This document shows positions 32,661-41,547 of a stretch of 47,471 nt of DNA, piece after piece. Origin of the DNA: CAMEON01 sp963643175. GTDB lineage: Bacteria; Bacillota; Clostridia; Oscillospirales; CAG-272. Both the position numbers and the translations under genes were made by a program. The notes beneath the pieces are model-generated. The model was not told where the DNA came from and made no database searches. It worked only from the letters and a program-made list of their open reading frames with translations. The number at the start of each line of letters is the position of its first letter. Position 1 is the first letter of the stretch. The stretch lies in assembly GCA_963643175.1 (NCBI GenBank), contig CAVIJF010000013.1:1-47471 (forward strand). The letters are read 5' to 3'.

Positions 32661-34820
32661 ATGGACGCACTGTTGGCGGCACCCATTCTCCGCCTGCCGG
32701 GCGTGGGGGCAAAACGCGCGGAACTGCTTGCCCGGCTGGGGCTGCATACCGTAGCCGACCTGCTGTTCCACTTCCCGCGTGCCTACGAGAACCGGGGCGA
32801 CGTGGTAAGCCTTGCCGGGACACAGGAGGAGGCGCGTGCCGGAACGCGGCAGGCGGTCATTCTCACCGTGTCCTGCGAACCGCGCAGGAGCCGCCTGAAA
32901 AAACGCATGACACTGCTCAAATTCCGCGCCTTCGACGACAGCGGAACCTGCGAGGTTGCTTTTTTCAATCAGGACTACCTGCACGACAGCTTCCCGGTCG
33001 GGTCGGTGTTCCGCTTTTTCGGGCGGGTGGAGCGCACGGGGCGCGGCTTCCTGCTGACCAATCCCGCCTTTGAACCGTATACCGAGGAGAGCGCACTGCC
33101 CCCGCTGTTCCCGGTTTACCCGCTGACCGAGGGGCTGAGCAACAAGGTGCTCTCCGGGCTGATCCGGCAGGCAATGCCCGCCGTTGCGCGGGTGGAGGAC
33201 CCCCTGCCGGAGAACATCCGCGAGCGGGAGGGACTGTGCACGCTTGCCTTTGCCCTGCGCACCGTCCACTGCCCGCCGGATTTCCCGTCGCTGCACACCG
33301 CCAAGACCCGCCTTGCCTACGATGAATTTTTCCGCTTCGCGCTGGGGCTGGGTCTGCAGGGCGGCAGGGCACGCCCCGGCGGGGCACCGGTCTGCCGGAT
33401 CGGCGAGGAGGAGTTTGCCGGATTCCGGGCGCTTCTGCCCTACGCGCTGACCGGTGCGCAGGAACGCGCCATTGCCGACATCCGGCGCGATATGGCGGAC
33501 GGCACCGCCATGAACCGGATGCTGGTGGGCGACGTCGGCTGCGGCAAGACGGTCTGTGCGGCGGCGGCGGTGTACGTCGCCGTCCGGTCGGGGCGGCAGG
33601 CGGCGATTATGGCGCCGACCGGCATTCTGGCTGCCCAGCACGCCGCCGACCTGATTCCGCTGTTTTCCCGCGTCGGCATCCGGGGCGAGCTGCTGACCGG
33701 CGCGACGCCCGCCGCCCGCAAGCGGAAGATACGGGCGGCGCTGGCGGCGTCCGACCCGGCGGAACGGCTGGATTTTGTCGTCGGCACGCAGGCACTGCTG
33801 TCCGAGGGGGTGGAGTTCGCCGCCCCGGCGCTGGTCGTGACCGACGAGCAGCACCGTTTCGGGGTCAGTCAGCGGGCGGCACTTTCGGACAAGAACCGCC
33901 ACGCGCACCTGCTGTGCATGAGTGCCACGCCGATTCCCCGGTCGCTGGCACTGGTGCTGTACGGCGATCTGGACGTTTCGCGCATTGACGAAATGCCGCC
34001 CGGCAGGCAGCGCGTGGACACCTACGTGGTGGACGAAAGTTACCGCGCCCGGCTGGACGCCTTCATCCGCAAAAACGCGGCGGCGGGCGGGCAGGTGTAC
34101 ATCGTGTGCCCCGCCGTAGAGCAGGCGGAGGACGCCGACGGGGCGGACGAGGCGGGACTTATTCCGCTTACGGCGGATTTTGCGGGAGCGGCGCCCGCGC
34201 CCGCCCTTCCGCCGCTCCGGGCGGCGGTGCAGTACGCGGCGGAGCTGACCGAACGGCTGTCCGAGCTGCGCATCGGTTTTGTGCACGGCAGGATGAAGCA
34301 GTCGGAAAAGGATGCGGTCATGCAGGCGTTCGCGGCGGGCGAGGTGCAGGTGCTTGTCTCGACCACCGTCATTGAGGTGGGGGTAAACGTACCCAACGCC
34401 TGCCTGATGATTGTGGAGAACGCCGAGCGCTTCGGACTGTCCCAGCTGCATCAGCTGCGGGGGCGTGTCGGGCGCGGCAGCCGGAAATCCTACTGCATTT
34501 TGGTGCGTGCCGGCGGCGGGGAGGCGGCGCGTGCCCGTCTGGAGGTCATGCGCACGACCTATGACGGCTTCCGCATTGCGGAGCAGGATCTGGCACAGCG
34601 CGGCCCGGGCGATTTCCTTGCGCCCTCCGCGGGGGGGAGCATCCGGCAGAGCGGCGGCTTCCGCTTAGCGGAGGGCTGGAACGATGCGGATCTGATGAAC
34701 CGCGCCTTCGGTTCCGCCCGCACCCTGCTTGCCTCCGACCCCTCCCTGTCGTCTCATCCGCTTCTGCTGGATTCGGTGCGGCGGGTCTTTGCCTCCGGCG
34801 CCGGGGATATTATGAATTGA
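32661..34820 (+). CDS. ATP-dependent DNA helicase RecG
   Basis: Remodels stalled forks and branched DNA. 719 residues: wedge/OB region (about 1-230), helicase domain 1 with Walker A GDVGCGKT (Cys where Ser is common) and the DEQHRFGV box, helicase domain 2 with STTVIEVGVNVPNA and QLHQLRGRVGRG. The start at 32661 has AAAGGAG 10 nt upstream and gives MDALLAAPILRLPGVG, the family start; a 54-residue longer frame runs through intergenic text. The lipoprotein gene ends 103 nt before it. Confidence 0.95.
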   Translation: MDALLAAPILRLPGVGAKRAELLARLGLHTVADLLFHFPRAYENRGDVVSLAGTQEEARAGTRQAVILTVSCEPRRSRLKKRMTLLKFRAFDDSGTCEVAFFNQDYLHDSFPVGSVFRFFGRVERTGRGFLLTNPAFEPYTEESALPPLFPVYPLTEGLSNKVLSGLIRQAMPAVARVEDPLPENIREREGLCTLAFALRTVHCPPDFPSLHTAKTRLAYDEFFRFALGLGLQGGRARPGGAPVCRIGEEEFAGFRALLPYALTGAQERAIADIRRDMADGTAMNRMLVGDVGCGKTVCAAAAVYVAVRSGRQAAIMAPTGILAAQHAADLIPLFSRVGIRGELLTGATPAARKRKIRAALAASDPAERLDFVVGTQALLSEGVEFAAPALVVTDEQHRFGVSQRAALSDKNRHAHLLCMSATPIPRSLALVLYGDLDVSRIDEMPPGRQRVDTYVVDESYRARLDAFIRKNAAAGGQVYIVCPAVEQAEDADGADEAGLIPLTADFAGAAPAPALPPLRAAVQYAAELTERLSELRIGFVHGRMKQSEKDAVMQAFAAGEVQVLVSTTVIEVGVNVPNACLMIVENAERFGLSQLHQLRGRVGRGSRKSYCILVRAGGGEAARARLEVMRTTYDGFRIAEQDLAQRGPGDFLAPSAGGSIRQSGGFRLAEGWNDADLMNRAFGSARTLLASDPSLSSHPLLLDSVRRVFASGAGDIMN

Positions 34821-34824
34821 GGGA

Positions 34825-35035
34825 TTGAGGAGATTCCTTCCGGTGCCGGAACGCTCCCGGTACGCCGATACCGCCGGGGCAAGTCCCCTCTCGGCACTGA
34901 AAATCTCCCGGCGACCAGTGCCGCCCCCGGCGCAGTGCGGGGTTGCAAGGGGCGGTAGCCCCTTGCAAAAGATAACAAAAAGTCTCCCCCTTCCCCAGCG
35001 GGGAAGGGGGTCGGGGGGATGGGGGCAGAAAGTTT
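34825..35035 (+). repeat. Intergenic repeat mosaic (modules D, A, B short)
   Basis: The 360-bp gap 34821-35180 behind recG. Module D at about 34834-34900 (ccttccggtgccgga, tacgccgataccgccgggg) recurs at 36155-36210. Module A is at 34943-34968 with loop GGTA, and short module B at about 34983-35028 has arms CCCCCTTCCCC / GGGGAAGGGGG. The tail 35036-35180 is GC-rich and unassigned. Confidence 0.72.
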
Positions 35036-35180
35036 AACCGAAAGCAGGTCGAGCCGGGGGACGCTGGGGAAAGCCCCCCTTCCGGTGTCGGAAACGATCC
35101 CCGAACCGGCGGCATCCCCGCAAACCAACATCACAGGGGGGACACTCCCCCCAAAAAATCCCGAAAGGACGGTACTATCC

Positions 35181-36110
35181 ATGTCCACTGCACACACCGC
35201 GTGCCCCGATACGTATAAGGGTCGCCCCGCACTCCGGATAGAGACAGGCGCCCTGACAGCACATTTCCTGCCGGAGGACGGCGGCAAATTGGCATCGCTG
35301 ACGGCGTCGGACGGCTTCGAATTCCTCTGCCAGAATCCCTCCCCCGCCTACGCCCGGCTGGCATATGACGGCAGCTATATCAACTCCGAATGCGCTTCGT
35401 GGGACGATATGTTCCCCACCATTGACCCGTACACGCCGCCGACCGGACGCTACGCGGGCTTGACCCTGCCGGATCACGGCGAGGTCTGCCGCCTGCCGAT
35501 GGAAGTCGGGACGGCGGAAGGGGCGGACGGCACCCCGGACGGCATCGCGTTCCGGACGGATTCCCGCCTGTTCCCACTGACCTTCTGCAAGGAGGTGCGC
35601 ACGGAGACGGACGGCGCACTGGCGCTGACCTACACGCTGACCAACCGGGGCGATGTCCCGTTCCCCTGCCTGTGGGCGGCGCACTGTATGCTCCGCGGGC
35701 AGGACGACCTGCGTATCCGCACGCCGTTTGCCCCGGACGCGCCGGTGGAGTATATGTTCGGCGCGACGCCTGCCGACGCGTTCCCCCGCGACCGCCTGAC
35801 CGGCTATGCGCCCGGCACCGGTGCCGCCTATAAGTTTTACTACACCCAGCCGACGCCGGATGGCTGGCTCAGCGGCGTCTACACGGCGTCCGGGCACCGC
35901 TTCACGCTGGACTACCGCGCCGACGCCGGGGCTGTTCCCTATGTCGGAATCTGGCTCAACAACGGCACCTTCCGCGACTATTACAACATTGCGCTGGAGT
36001 GCTGTACTGCCCCCTACGATGCGCCCGACAAAGCCGAGGCGCACGGCTACCGCGCCTCCCTGCCTCCGCACGGGACGTTGCGCTTTACCCTGCGGGTGCG
36101 GGTGGAGTGA
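35181..36110 (+). CDS. Aldose 1-epimerase-like protein
   Basis: 309-residue galactose-mutarotase-like beta-sandwich protein. The pattern of the family is loose, but LPEDGGKLASLTASDGFEFL, the internal WDDMFPTIDPY and the C-terminal acidic ALECCTAPYDAP fit a hexose-phosphate or aldose epimerase-like fold. AAAGGAC lies about 12 nt before the ATG at 35181; the open frame upstream runs through repeat DNA. Next to a sugar kinase, it probably handles a free sugar or sugar derivative; the substrate cannot be read from sequence. Confidence 0.7.
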   Translation: MSTAHTACPDTYKGRPALRIETGALTAHFLPEDGGKLASLTASDGFEFLCQNPSPAYARLAYDGSYINSECASWDDMFPTIDPYTPPTGRYAGLTLPDHGEVCRLPMEVGTAEGADGTPDGIAFRTDSRLFPLTFCKEVRTETDGALALTYTLTNRGDVPFPCLWAAHCMLRGQDDLRIRTPFAPDAPVEYMFGATPADAFPRDRLTGYAPGTGAAYKFYYTQPTPDGWLSGVYTASGHRFTLDYRADAGAVPYVGIWLNNGTFRDYYNIALECCTAPYDAPDKAEAHGYRASLPPHGTLRFTLRVRVE

Positions 36111-36235
36111 GGAACCCTCCGGCGGGAGATTGCCCTCCGTGTCTGCGTTCCTTCCGGTGCCGGAGACAGTCCGGCACGCCGATACCGCCGGGGGAAAGCC
36201 CCCCTTACGGCGCCGGAGACGCCCCGAACCAATGT
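36111..36235 (+). repeat. Module D copy
   Basis: Shares the series ccttccggtgccggaga, ccggcacgccgataccgcc and gggggaaagcccccc with 34834-34900. It lies between the epimerase-like and ribokinase-like genes (183-bp gap). A small hairpin GGGGG-aaag-CCCCC is at its end. Confidence 0.6.
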
Positions 36236-36293
36236 TACCCCTTACCCAAACACCGCAAAGCAAAAATACACACCGCAGAGAGGAGAACCCCCC

Positions 36294-37226
36294 ATGAGCA
36301 CCACAAAGAAAGTAAAAATCATAGTCCCCGGCAGCAGCAACACAGACCTGACAGGATTCGCACCGCACCTGCCGGCGGCGGGCGAAACCGTGATGGGCAG
36401 CAGCCTGCACATCGGAATCGGAGGAAAGGGATGTAACCAGATGACGGCGGCGGCACGAGCAGGCGCGGATGCATGGTTCATCACGCGGGTCGGGCGCGAC
36501 GTGTTCGGCGAAACCCTGCGCAGACACTTCGCCGCAGAGGGATTCCGCGACCGGTACATCCGCGAGGACGGGACGGCGGAAACGGGCTGCGCCCTGATTG
36601 AAATCGACGAGCGCGACGGACAGAACCGCATTCTGGTGGTTCCGGGCGCCAACCGGAACATCGGCGCGGAGGACGTCCGGGCGGCGGCAGCAGACTTCGC
36701 CGATGCGGACGCCGTGCTGACCCAACTGGAGATTGACCTGTCCGCCGTGGAGGAAGCCAAACGGCAGGCGCAGGCGGCGGGCAAGCCGTTCCTGCTCAAT
36801 CCGGCACCGTGGCAGCCCCTGCCGGACGACCTGCTGTGCGGCATTGATTGGTTCACGCCCAACGAAACCGAAGCGGGCGGCTGTACCGGCATTGCCATCA
36901 CCGATGATGAGAGCGCCCGCCGCGCAGCGCGTGTTTTGCTGGACAAGGGCATCCGGAACGTGGTGATTACGCTGGGGCACCGCGGCGCGTACTGGACGGA
37001 CGGCGTGCGGGAAATCACGGTTCCGGGCATTCGGGTGCAGGCTGTGGAAACGACCGGCGCCGGTGACACCTTCAACGGAGCGCTTGCCGTGGCGGTTGCC
37101 GAGGGGCGCGATCCGGAGTGGGCGTTGCGTTTTGCCAATGCCGCCGCCGCGCTGTCTGTCACGCGGCTGGGAGCCGCCGTGTCGGCGCCGACCCGGGAGG
37201 AGATTCTGGCGCTGATGGCGGAATAA
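36294..37226 (+). CDS. PfkB-family carbohydrate kinase, ribokinase-like
   Basis: Phosphorylates a sugar, most likely ribose by overall pattern. 310 residues; signature 1 around GIGGKGCNQMTAAARAGAD, substrate Asn/Asp motifs in NTDLTG, and the C-terminal TTGAGDTFNGALA with the catalytic Asp. WFTPNETEAGG is typical of ribokinases. AGAGGAG lies 9 nt before the ATG. No transporter is adjacent. Confidence 0.86.
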   Translation: MSTTKKVKIIVPGSSNTDLTGFAPHLPAAGETVMGSSLHIGIGGKGCNQMTAAARAGADAWFITRVGRDVFGETLRRHFAAEGFRDRYIREDGTAETGCALIEIDERDGQNRILVVPGANRNIGAEDVRAAAADFADADAVLTQLEIDLSAVEEAKRQAQAAGKPFLLNPAPWQPLPDDLLCGIDWFTPNETEAGGCTGIAITDDESARRAARVLLDKGIRNVVITLGHRGAYWTDGVREITVPGIRVQAVETTGAGDTFNGALAVAVAEGRDPEWALRFANAAAALSVTRLGAAVSAPTREEILALMAE

Positions 37227-37400
37227 GGGGGTTCGGGGGGCGTATGCCCCCGGCACCCCTGCGACTGCGCCGGGAGCGGCACTGCGTGCCGGGCGGTTTG
37301 CGGCGCCGGAAGGGGGGATTGCCCCGGCGTCATTGGCTCTGACCAGTGTTGTTGGGGGAGCAAGCACCCCCCTCTTTTGTAAATTCTTCTGAAATTTTGC
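37227..37400 (+). repeat. Intergenic repeat remnant (modules A, D and a C-like hairpin)
   Basis: Module A core CGGGGGGCGTATGCCCCCG at 37234-37253 with the following cacccctgcgactgcgccgg, module D at about 37270-37330, and a C-like hairpin at about 37349-37372 (TTGGGGG-agcaagca-CCCCCC) followed by TTCTGAA, like the end of module C. It separates the ribokinase-like gene from the promoter at 37410. Confidence 0.55.
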
Positions 37401-37409
37401 CCGAAAGCT

Positions 37410-37439
37410 TGACAAGCGGGGTTGGCGGATGCTACAATA
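37410..37439 (+). promoter_or_regulatory. Promoter of the PPIase-NahK-mutase unit
   Basis: TTGACA (37410-37415), 18-bp spacer, TACAAT (37434-37439), about 45 nt before the start codon. Confidence 0.75.
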
Positions 37440-37488
37440 TATGCAGTATGCCATGCGGGGAAAACCCGGGAAAGGAAGACTCCATAAA

Positions 37489-38181
37489 ATGAAAGAGAAC
37501 AGAGTACGCAGAGCAGTCTGCATGGTGCTGACGGCGGCAATGCTGGCACTGTCGGTGCTCAGCGCCGCAGGATGCGCGGACAAGGGAGAGAACGGAACTG
37601 CCTCCGGAACAAAGACAGAGATCAGCATGACGGACATCGCGGCGGAAATCAACAGCCGCAAGACAGCCGACTTCGAGGAAAGCGACAGCGCCACCGAGTA
37701 CGTCCGCATTACCGTGACAAACCACGGGGACATCGTGCTCCGCCTGCGTGCGGACATCGCGCCGGTAACGGTGCAGAACTTCCAGAAGCTGGTGTCCGAA
37801 AAGTTCTATGACGGGCTGACCTTCCACCGGGTTATCCCGAACTTCATGATTCAGGGCGGAGACCCGAACGGAGACGGCACCGGCAGCACCACAGCCATCA
37901 AGGGCGAGATGACAAACAACGGCTTTGCCAATAACCTGACGCATATCCGGGGCGTGCTGTCCATGGCGCGCCGGGGCGGCAACTACGATTCCGGCTCCTG
38001 CCAGTTCTTCATCTGCAACGCCGATGCATCGCACCTGAACGGGGAGTACGCGTCCTTCGGCTACGTCGTGGCAGGCATGGAAACCGTGGATTCCATCAGC
38101 GCCGTCGCCACGTCGGCTTCCAACAACAAGCCGGTCGAGAACGTGGTCATGGAAAAAGTCTGCTTCGTCAGACTCAAGTGA
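37489..38181 (+). CDS. Lipoprotein cyclophilin-type peptidyl-prolyl isomerase
   Basis: Folding catalyst expected to be lipid-anchored outside the membrane. The start at 37489 (MKENRVRRAVCM) gives a signal peptide with lipobox SAAGC at about residues 25-29; AAAGGAAG is upstream. The cyclophilin domain (about 70-228) has TFHRVIPNFMIQGGDPNGDGTG with the catalytic Arg, ARRGGNYDSGSCQFFI and the YASFGYVVAGMETVD end. 230 residues is usual for secreted forms. It starts the operon that continues with the NahK-like kinase. Confidence 0.92.
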   Translation: MKENRVRRAVCMVLTAAMLALSVLSAAGCADKGENGTASGTKTEISMTDIAAEINSRKTADFEESDSATEYVRITVTNHGDIVLRLRADIAPVTVQNFQKLVSEKFYDGLTFHRVIPNFMIQGGDPNGDGTGSTTAIKGEMTNNGFANNLTHIRGVLSMARRGGNYDSGSCQFFICNADASHLNGEYASFGYVVAGMETVDSISAVATSASNNKPVENVVMEKVCFVRLK

Positions 38182-38194
38182 CAGGGGAGGCAGT

Positions 38195-39349
38195 ATGACA
38201 GCTACGACAAGCACATCCGGAAGCCGGGACATCCGCCGTATCGCCGCCGCCTTCTGCCCGGAGACAGAGCCGGTCGGCATCCGCGAGCTAACCTCCGGCA
38301 ACGTCAACGCCACCTATCGGCTGGACTATGACCCCGCCGACCGGAGCCGATCGCTGGTGCTCCAGCGCATCAACACGGAGGCGTTCCGTGACCCGGCGGC
38401 ACTGATGGAGAATATCCGGCTGGTGACGGGGCATATCCGCGCCGCACTGGTCGCGGCGGGACAGAACCCTGCCCGCCGGGTGCTGGAGTTCCTGCCCGCC
38501 GCGGACGGCAGTCTGCTCCACCGCGAGCCGGGCGACGGCTGCTGGCGCTGCTACCGCTATGTGGACGGCGTGACGGCTTACGACCGCATTGAGTCCCCCG
38601 CGCAGTTCCGCGAGGCGGGACGCGGTTTCGGCGCGTTCCAGAATATGCTGGCGGACTTCCCTGCCGACCGCCTGACCGAGACGATCCCGTTCTTCCACGA
38701 CACGCCCCGGCGCTATGCGGCGTTCCGCGCAGCGGTCGCGGCGGATACCGCCGGACGCGCGGCGGCGCTGGCGGAGGAGATTGCCTTCTTTGACAGCCGC
38801 GCCGGGCGTATGCGCGGCATTGTGGACAGGCTGGCATCGGGCGAGCTGCCGCTGCGCGTGACGCACAACGACACCAAACTGAACAACGTGCTGATAGACA
38901 ACGAAACCCGGCAGGCGCTCTGCGTCATCGATCTGGACACGGTTATGCCCGGTTCGGTGCTGTACGATTTCGGCGATGCCGTGCGCTACGGCGCCTGCAC
39001 CGCCGCCGAGGACGAGCCGGACACCGCACGTATCGGCTTTGACATGGAGCTGTTCTGCGCTTTCGCGGAGGGCTTCCTGTCCGGGACGGCGGGGCGGCTG
39101 ACCGACACCGAGCTGTCGCTCCTGCCTCTGGGCGTGGAGGTCATCACCTGCGAGCTTGCCATGCGGTTCCTGACCGACTATCTGGACGGCGACCGGTATT
39201 TCAAGATACACTACGCCGACCACAATCTGGTGCGTGCCCGGGCGCAGATGAAGCTGCTGACCGAAGTGGAGGCGCACCGGGACGAGATGGACGCCTGCGT
39301 GGCGGCGTTGCGGAAAAATCTCTGCCGCCTGCCTGACGGGCAGGCATAA
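38195..39349 (+). CDS. Phosphotransferase, N-acetylhexosamine 1-kinase (NahK)-like
   Basis: 384-residue kinase of the aminoglycoside/choline kinase fold. The catalytic loop THNDTKLNNVLID and the metal-binding VIDLDTVMPG with YDFGDAVR are intact and resemble NahK, which makes N-acetylhexosamine 1-phosphate in the lacto-N-biose/galacto-N-biose pathway. The family call is by motif memory. GGGGAGG lies 5 nt before the ATG, 13 nt after the PPIase stop. A phosphohexomutase follows, consistent with a route from hexosamine 1-phosphate into central metabolism, but no phosphorylase or uridylyltransferase is in view. Confidence 0.7.
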   Translation: MTATTSTSGSRDIRRIAAAFCPETEPVGIRELTSGNVNATYRLDYDPADRSRSLVLQRINTEAFRDPAALMENIRLVTGHIRAALVAAGQNPARRVLEFLPAADGSLLHREPGDGCWRCYRYVDGVTAYDRIESPAQFREAGRGFGAFQNMLADFPADRLTETIPFFHDTPRRYAAFRAAVAADTAGRAAALAEEIAFFDSRAGRMRGIVDRLASGELPLRVTHNDTKLNNVLIDNETRQALCVIDLDTVMPGSVLYDFGDAVRYGACTAAEDEPDTARIGFDMELFCAFAEGFLSGTAGRLTDTELSLLPLGVEVITCELAMRFLTDYLDGDRYFKIHYADHNLVRARAQMKLLTEVEAHRDEMDACVAALRKNLCRLPDGQA

Positions 39350-39369
39350 CGGAGAGGAGGATACACGCA

Positions 39370-40800
39370 ATGCAGGATAAACCTATCCGGTTCGGCACCG
39401 GCGGCTGGCGTGCCGTCATCGGTTCCGACTTTATCGAAAGCAACATCCGCCGCACGGCGGAAGGCATCTGTGCGCTGATGCACGAGGAGGGCAGGGAGGA
39501 CAAGCCTGTCATCATCGGCTACGACCACCGGTTTCTGTCCGAGACAGCGGCGCGCTGGATTGCCGAGGTTCTGGCGGCGCACGGGGTGGCGGTCATGTTC
39601 CTGCACCGTTCCGCGCCGACCCCGCTGATTATGCATACGGTTCTGCGGCAGGGGCTGCATTACGGCATCGAAATTACAGCCAGCCACAACCCGTCCTGCT
39701 ACAACGGCGTCAAGCTGATTGTGGAGGAGGGGCGCGACGCGCCGGTTGAGACGACCGCGCGGCTGGAGCAGCTGATAGCCGCCGTGCGCCCAGAGGATGT
39801 CCGGGATATGCCCTTTGAGGACGCGGTGGCGGCAGGGCTGATTCTCTGGCAGAAGAACCCCTTCAACGCCTTCATCGACGACATTCTGTCGGTTCTGAAC
39901 ATAGCCGCCATCCGGGAGCACGGGGCGCGGGTGCTGTTTGACCCCATGTTCGGCTCCGGCACCTATCCGCTGCTGGTCATTCTCTGCACTGCCCGCTGCA
40001 CGGTGGACATGATACACAACACGCGCGACGCGCACTTCGGCGGCAATCTGCCCGCGCCCACCGTCAAGGGGCTGGGCGAGCTGCGCAACCGGGTTGTCAC
40101 GGGCGGCTACGAGCTGGGCATTGCCTTTGACGGCGACGGCGACCGGCTGGGCATCATCGACCGCACGGGGCGTTACCTGAGCGCCAACGAGATACTGGTC
40201 ATGCTGTACTGGTACCTGCACGAGAAGAAGGGCTGGCGCGGTCCTGTCGTGCGCAATCTGGCGACCACGCATATGCTGGACGTTATGGCGGCGAGCTTCG
40301 GCGAGGTCTGCTACGAGGTGCCTGTCGGCTTCAAGTACATCTCCTCCAAGATTGACGAAGTGGACGCCGTGCTGGGCGGCGAGTCCTCCGGCGGTCTGAC
40401 CGTGCGCGGGCACATTCACGGCAAGGATTCCGTCTATGCCGCCTCCCTCTTTGTGGAAATGATTTCGGTTGTGGAGAAGTCGCCCTCCGAGATTATGGAC
40501 GCGCTGACCGCCGCCTACGGCACCTTCCGCATGGTGGAGGACAACATCGCCTTCACGCCGGAGCAGAAGTCCTATGTGGACCGGGTAATTTTCAGGGAGC
40601 GCCGTCTGCCCGACTTCGGGCGTCCCGTTGCGCGCGTGAGCTACGAGGACGGCTGCAAAGTCTACTTTGCCGACAACTCCTTTGTCATCTGCCGCTTCTC
40701 CGGCACAGAGCCTCTCCTCCGCATTTTTGCCGAGTCGTCGGACGAATCCTCCGCGCACGGCTTCATCTCCGCCTTCCGCGACCTTCTGGCACTGGATTGA
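39370..40800 (+). CDS. Phosphoglucomutase/phosphomannomutase family protein
   Basis: Interconverts hexose 1- and 6-phosphates through a phosphoserine. 476 residues with the four family landmarks: ITASHNPSCYNGVK (phosphoserine), AFDGDGDRLGI (metal), GGESSGGLTV (sugar) and RFSGTEPLLRI (phosphate). The start pattern RFGTGGWRAVIG is typical. GGAGG precedes the ATG. It follows the NahK-like gene by 20 nt and is followed by module C after 35 nt. Confidence 0.92.
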   Translation: MQDKPIRFGTGGWRAVIGSDFIESNIRRTAEGICALMHEEGREDKPVIIGYDHRFLSETAARWIAEVLAAHGVAVMFLHRSAPTPLIMHTVLRQGLHYGIEITASHNPSCYNGVKLIVEEGRDAPVETTARLEQLIAAVRPEDVRDMPFEDAVAAGLILWQKNPFNAFIDDILSVLNIAAIREHGARVLFDPMFGSGTYPLLVILCTARCTVDMIHNTRDAHFGGNLPAPTVKGLGELRNRVVTGGYELGIAFDGDGDRLGIIDRTGRYLSANEILVMLYWYLHEKKGWRGPVVRNLATTHMLDVMAASFGEVCYEVPVGFKYISSKIDEVDAVLGGESSGGLTVRGHIHGKDSVYAASLFVEMISVVEKSPSEIMDALTAAYGTFRMVEDNIAFTPEQKSYVDRVIFRERRLPDFGRPVARVSYEDGCKVYFADNSFVICRFSGTEPLLRIFAESSDESSAHGFISAFRDLLALD

Positions 40801-40835
40801 CAGCTGACAGCTGACAGCGGGGCGGGGGAGAGAGA

Positions 40836-40886
40836 CGTTGGGGGCTTCTTGAAAGAAGCCCCCAAACCCCCAAGAACTTTTCTGAA
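40836..40886 (+). repeat. Module C 3'-end hairpin, phosphomutase copy
   Basis: 51-bp copy identical to that at 30040-30090, in the sense direction of the mutase gene. A short cagctgacagctgacag direct repeat precedes it (40801-40817). Confidence 0.85.
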
Positions 40887-41094
40887 TTTGGGGAATGATT
40901 GAAAAGCCGGAACCGGGGCAGTGCTCGGTTCTTTTTTCTTTTGGGGTGTTCGTGCCCCGGCGTTGGACTGCTTCAGTCTGCTCTCCGGCATACCCAATAA
41001 TTACCCGTTTTCTACCGGGAAGGGGGCAGCCAAGGAGAGTGGGGGGACCTGGGGAGATGGAACTATCCGTCGCTGACGCGACGGCGGCGCTTGA

Positions 41095-41300
41095 GATGGT
41101 CCTCTCCCCCCGGGGCAGGGTGAAGTTTTCTCTGCCGGGGGCTGTCGTCCCCGGCACCCCTGCATCTGCGCCGGAAAGTATGCTGGTCAGACCTGCGGTT
41201 TGCGGTGCCGGGAGAATGTACCCCAGCGCCCCCGGTTACCTCTGCGGCTTGTGATAACTTTACGGAACGCCGGGGAGCGTATCCCCCCGCCCCCTTCTGT
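41095..41300 (-). repeat. Intergenic repeat mosaic (modules A and D), antisense
   Basis: Within the gap 40801-41547. Module A hairpin GCCGGGGGC-tgtc-GTCCCCGGC at 41134-41155 with cacccctgcatctgcgccgg following, and module D at about 41195-41235, in minus orientation relative to both flanking plus-strand genes. A hairpin GGGGA-GCGTA-TCCCC (41274-41288) leads into a T run at 41307-41313, which may terminate transcription. 40887-41094 is unassigned. Confidence 0.65.
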
Positions 41301-41340
41301 AACTTTTTTTCGGCAAACGCGGGTTTTTTCCGCCTATCTC

Positions 41341-41369
41341 TTGATTCTTTTCTTCATTTGTGATATACT
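41341..41369 (+). promoter_or_regulatory. Promoter of the exonuclease-thiI unit
   Basis: TTGATT (41341-41346), 17-bp spacer, TATACT (41364-41369). It lies inside the longest open frame of the exonuclease, so the true start must be downstream. Confidence 0.75.
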
Positions 41370-41547
41370 GTTTCTGATTGAGCGGGCAGAGGGAAGGCGG
41401 GAAACGCCGAGGGGTGCCCACACGGCGCATGACGCAGGTGCAAGCGCCCGGCAGAACAGGAAACCATCCGGGAGGAGAACCGGAACCGGAAGAACCGGGA
41501 AAACCTCCGGACATAATAACGCAGAAAAGAAAGCAGGAAAACAGACC

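Noticed and set aside
35175..37757. 860-residue minus-strand ORF opposite the epimerase and ribokinase
   Set aside because: Same reason: antisense to recognised enzymes and lacking any motif.
41200..41547. Start of the exonuclease at 41200
   Set aside because: A good promoter (41341-41369) lies inside this part of the frame, and 41200-41300 is repeat DNA.
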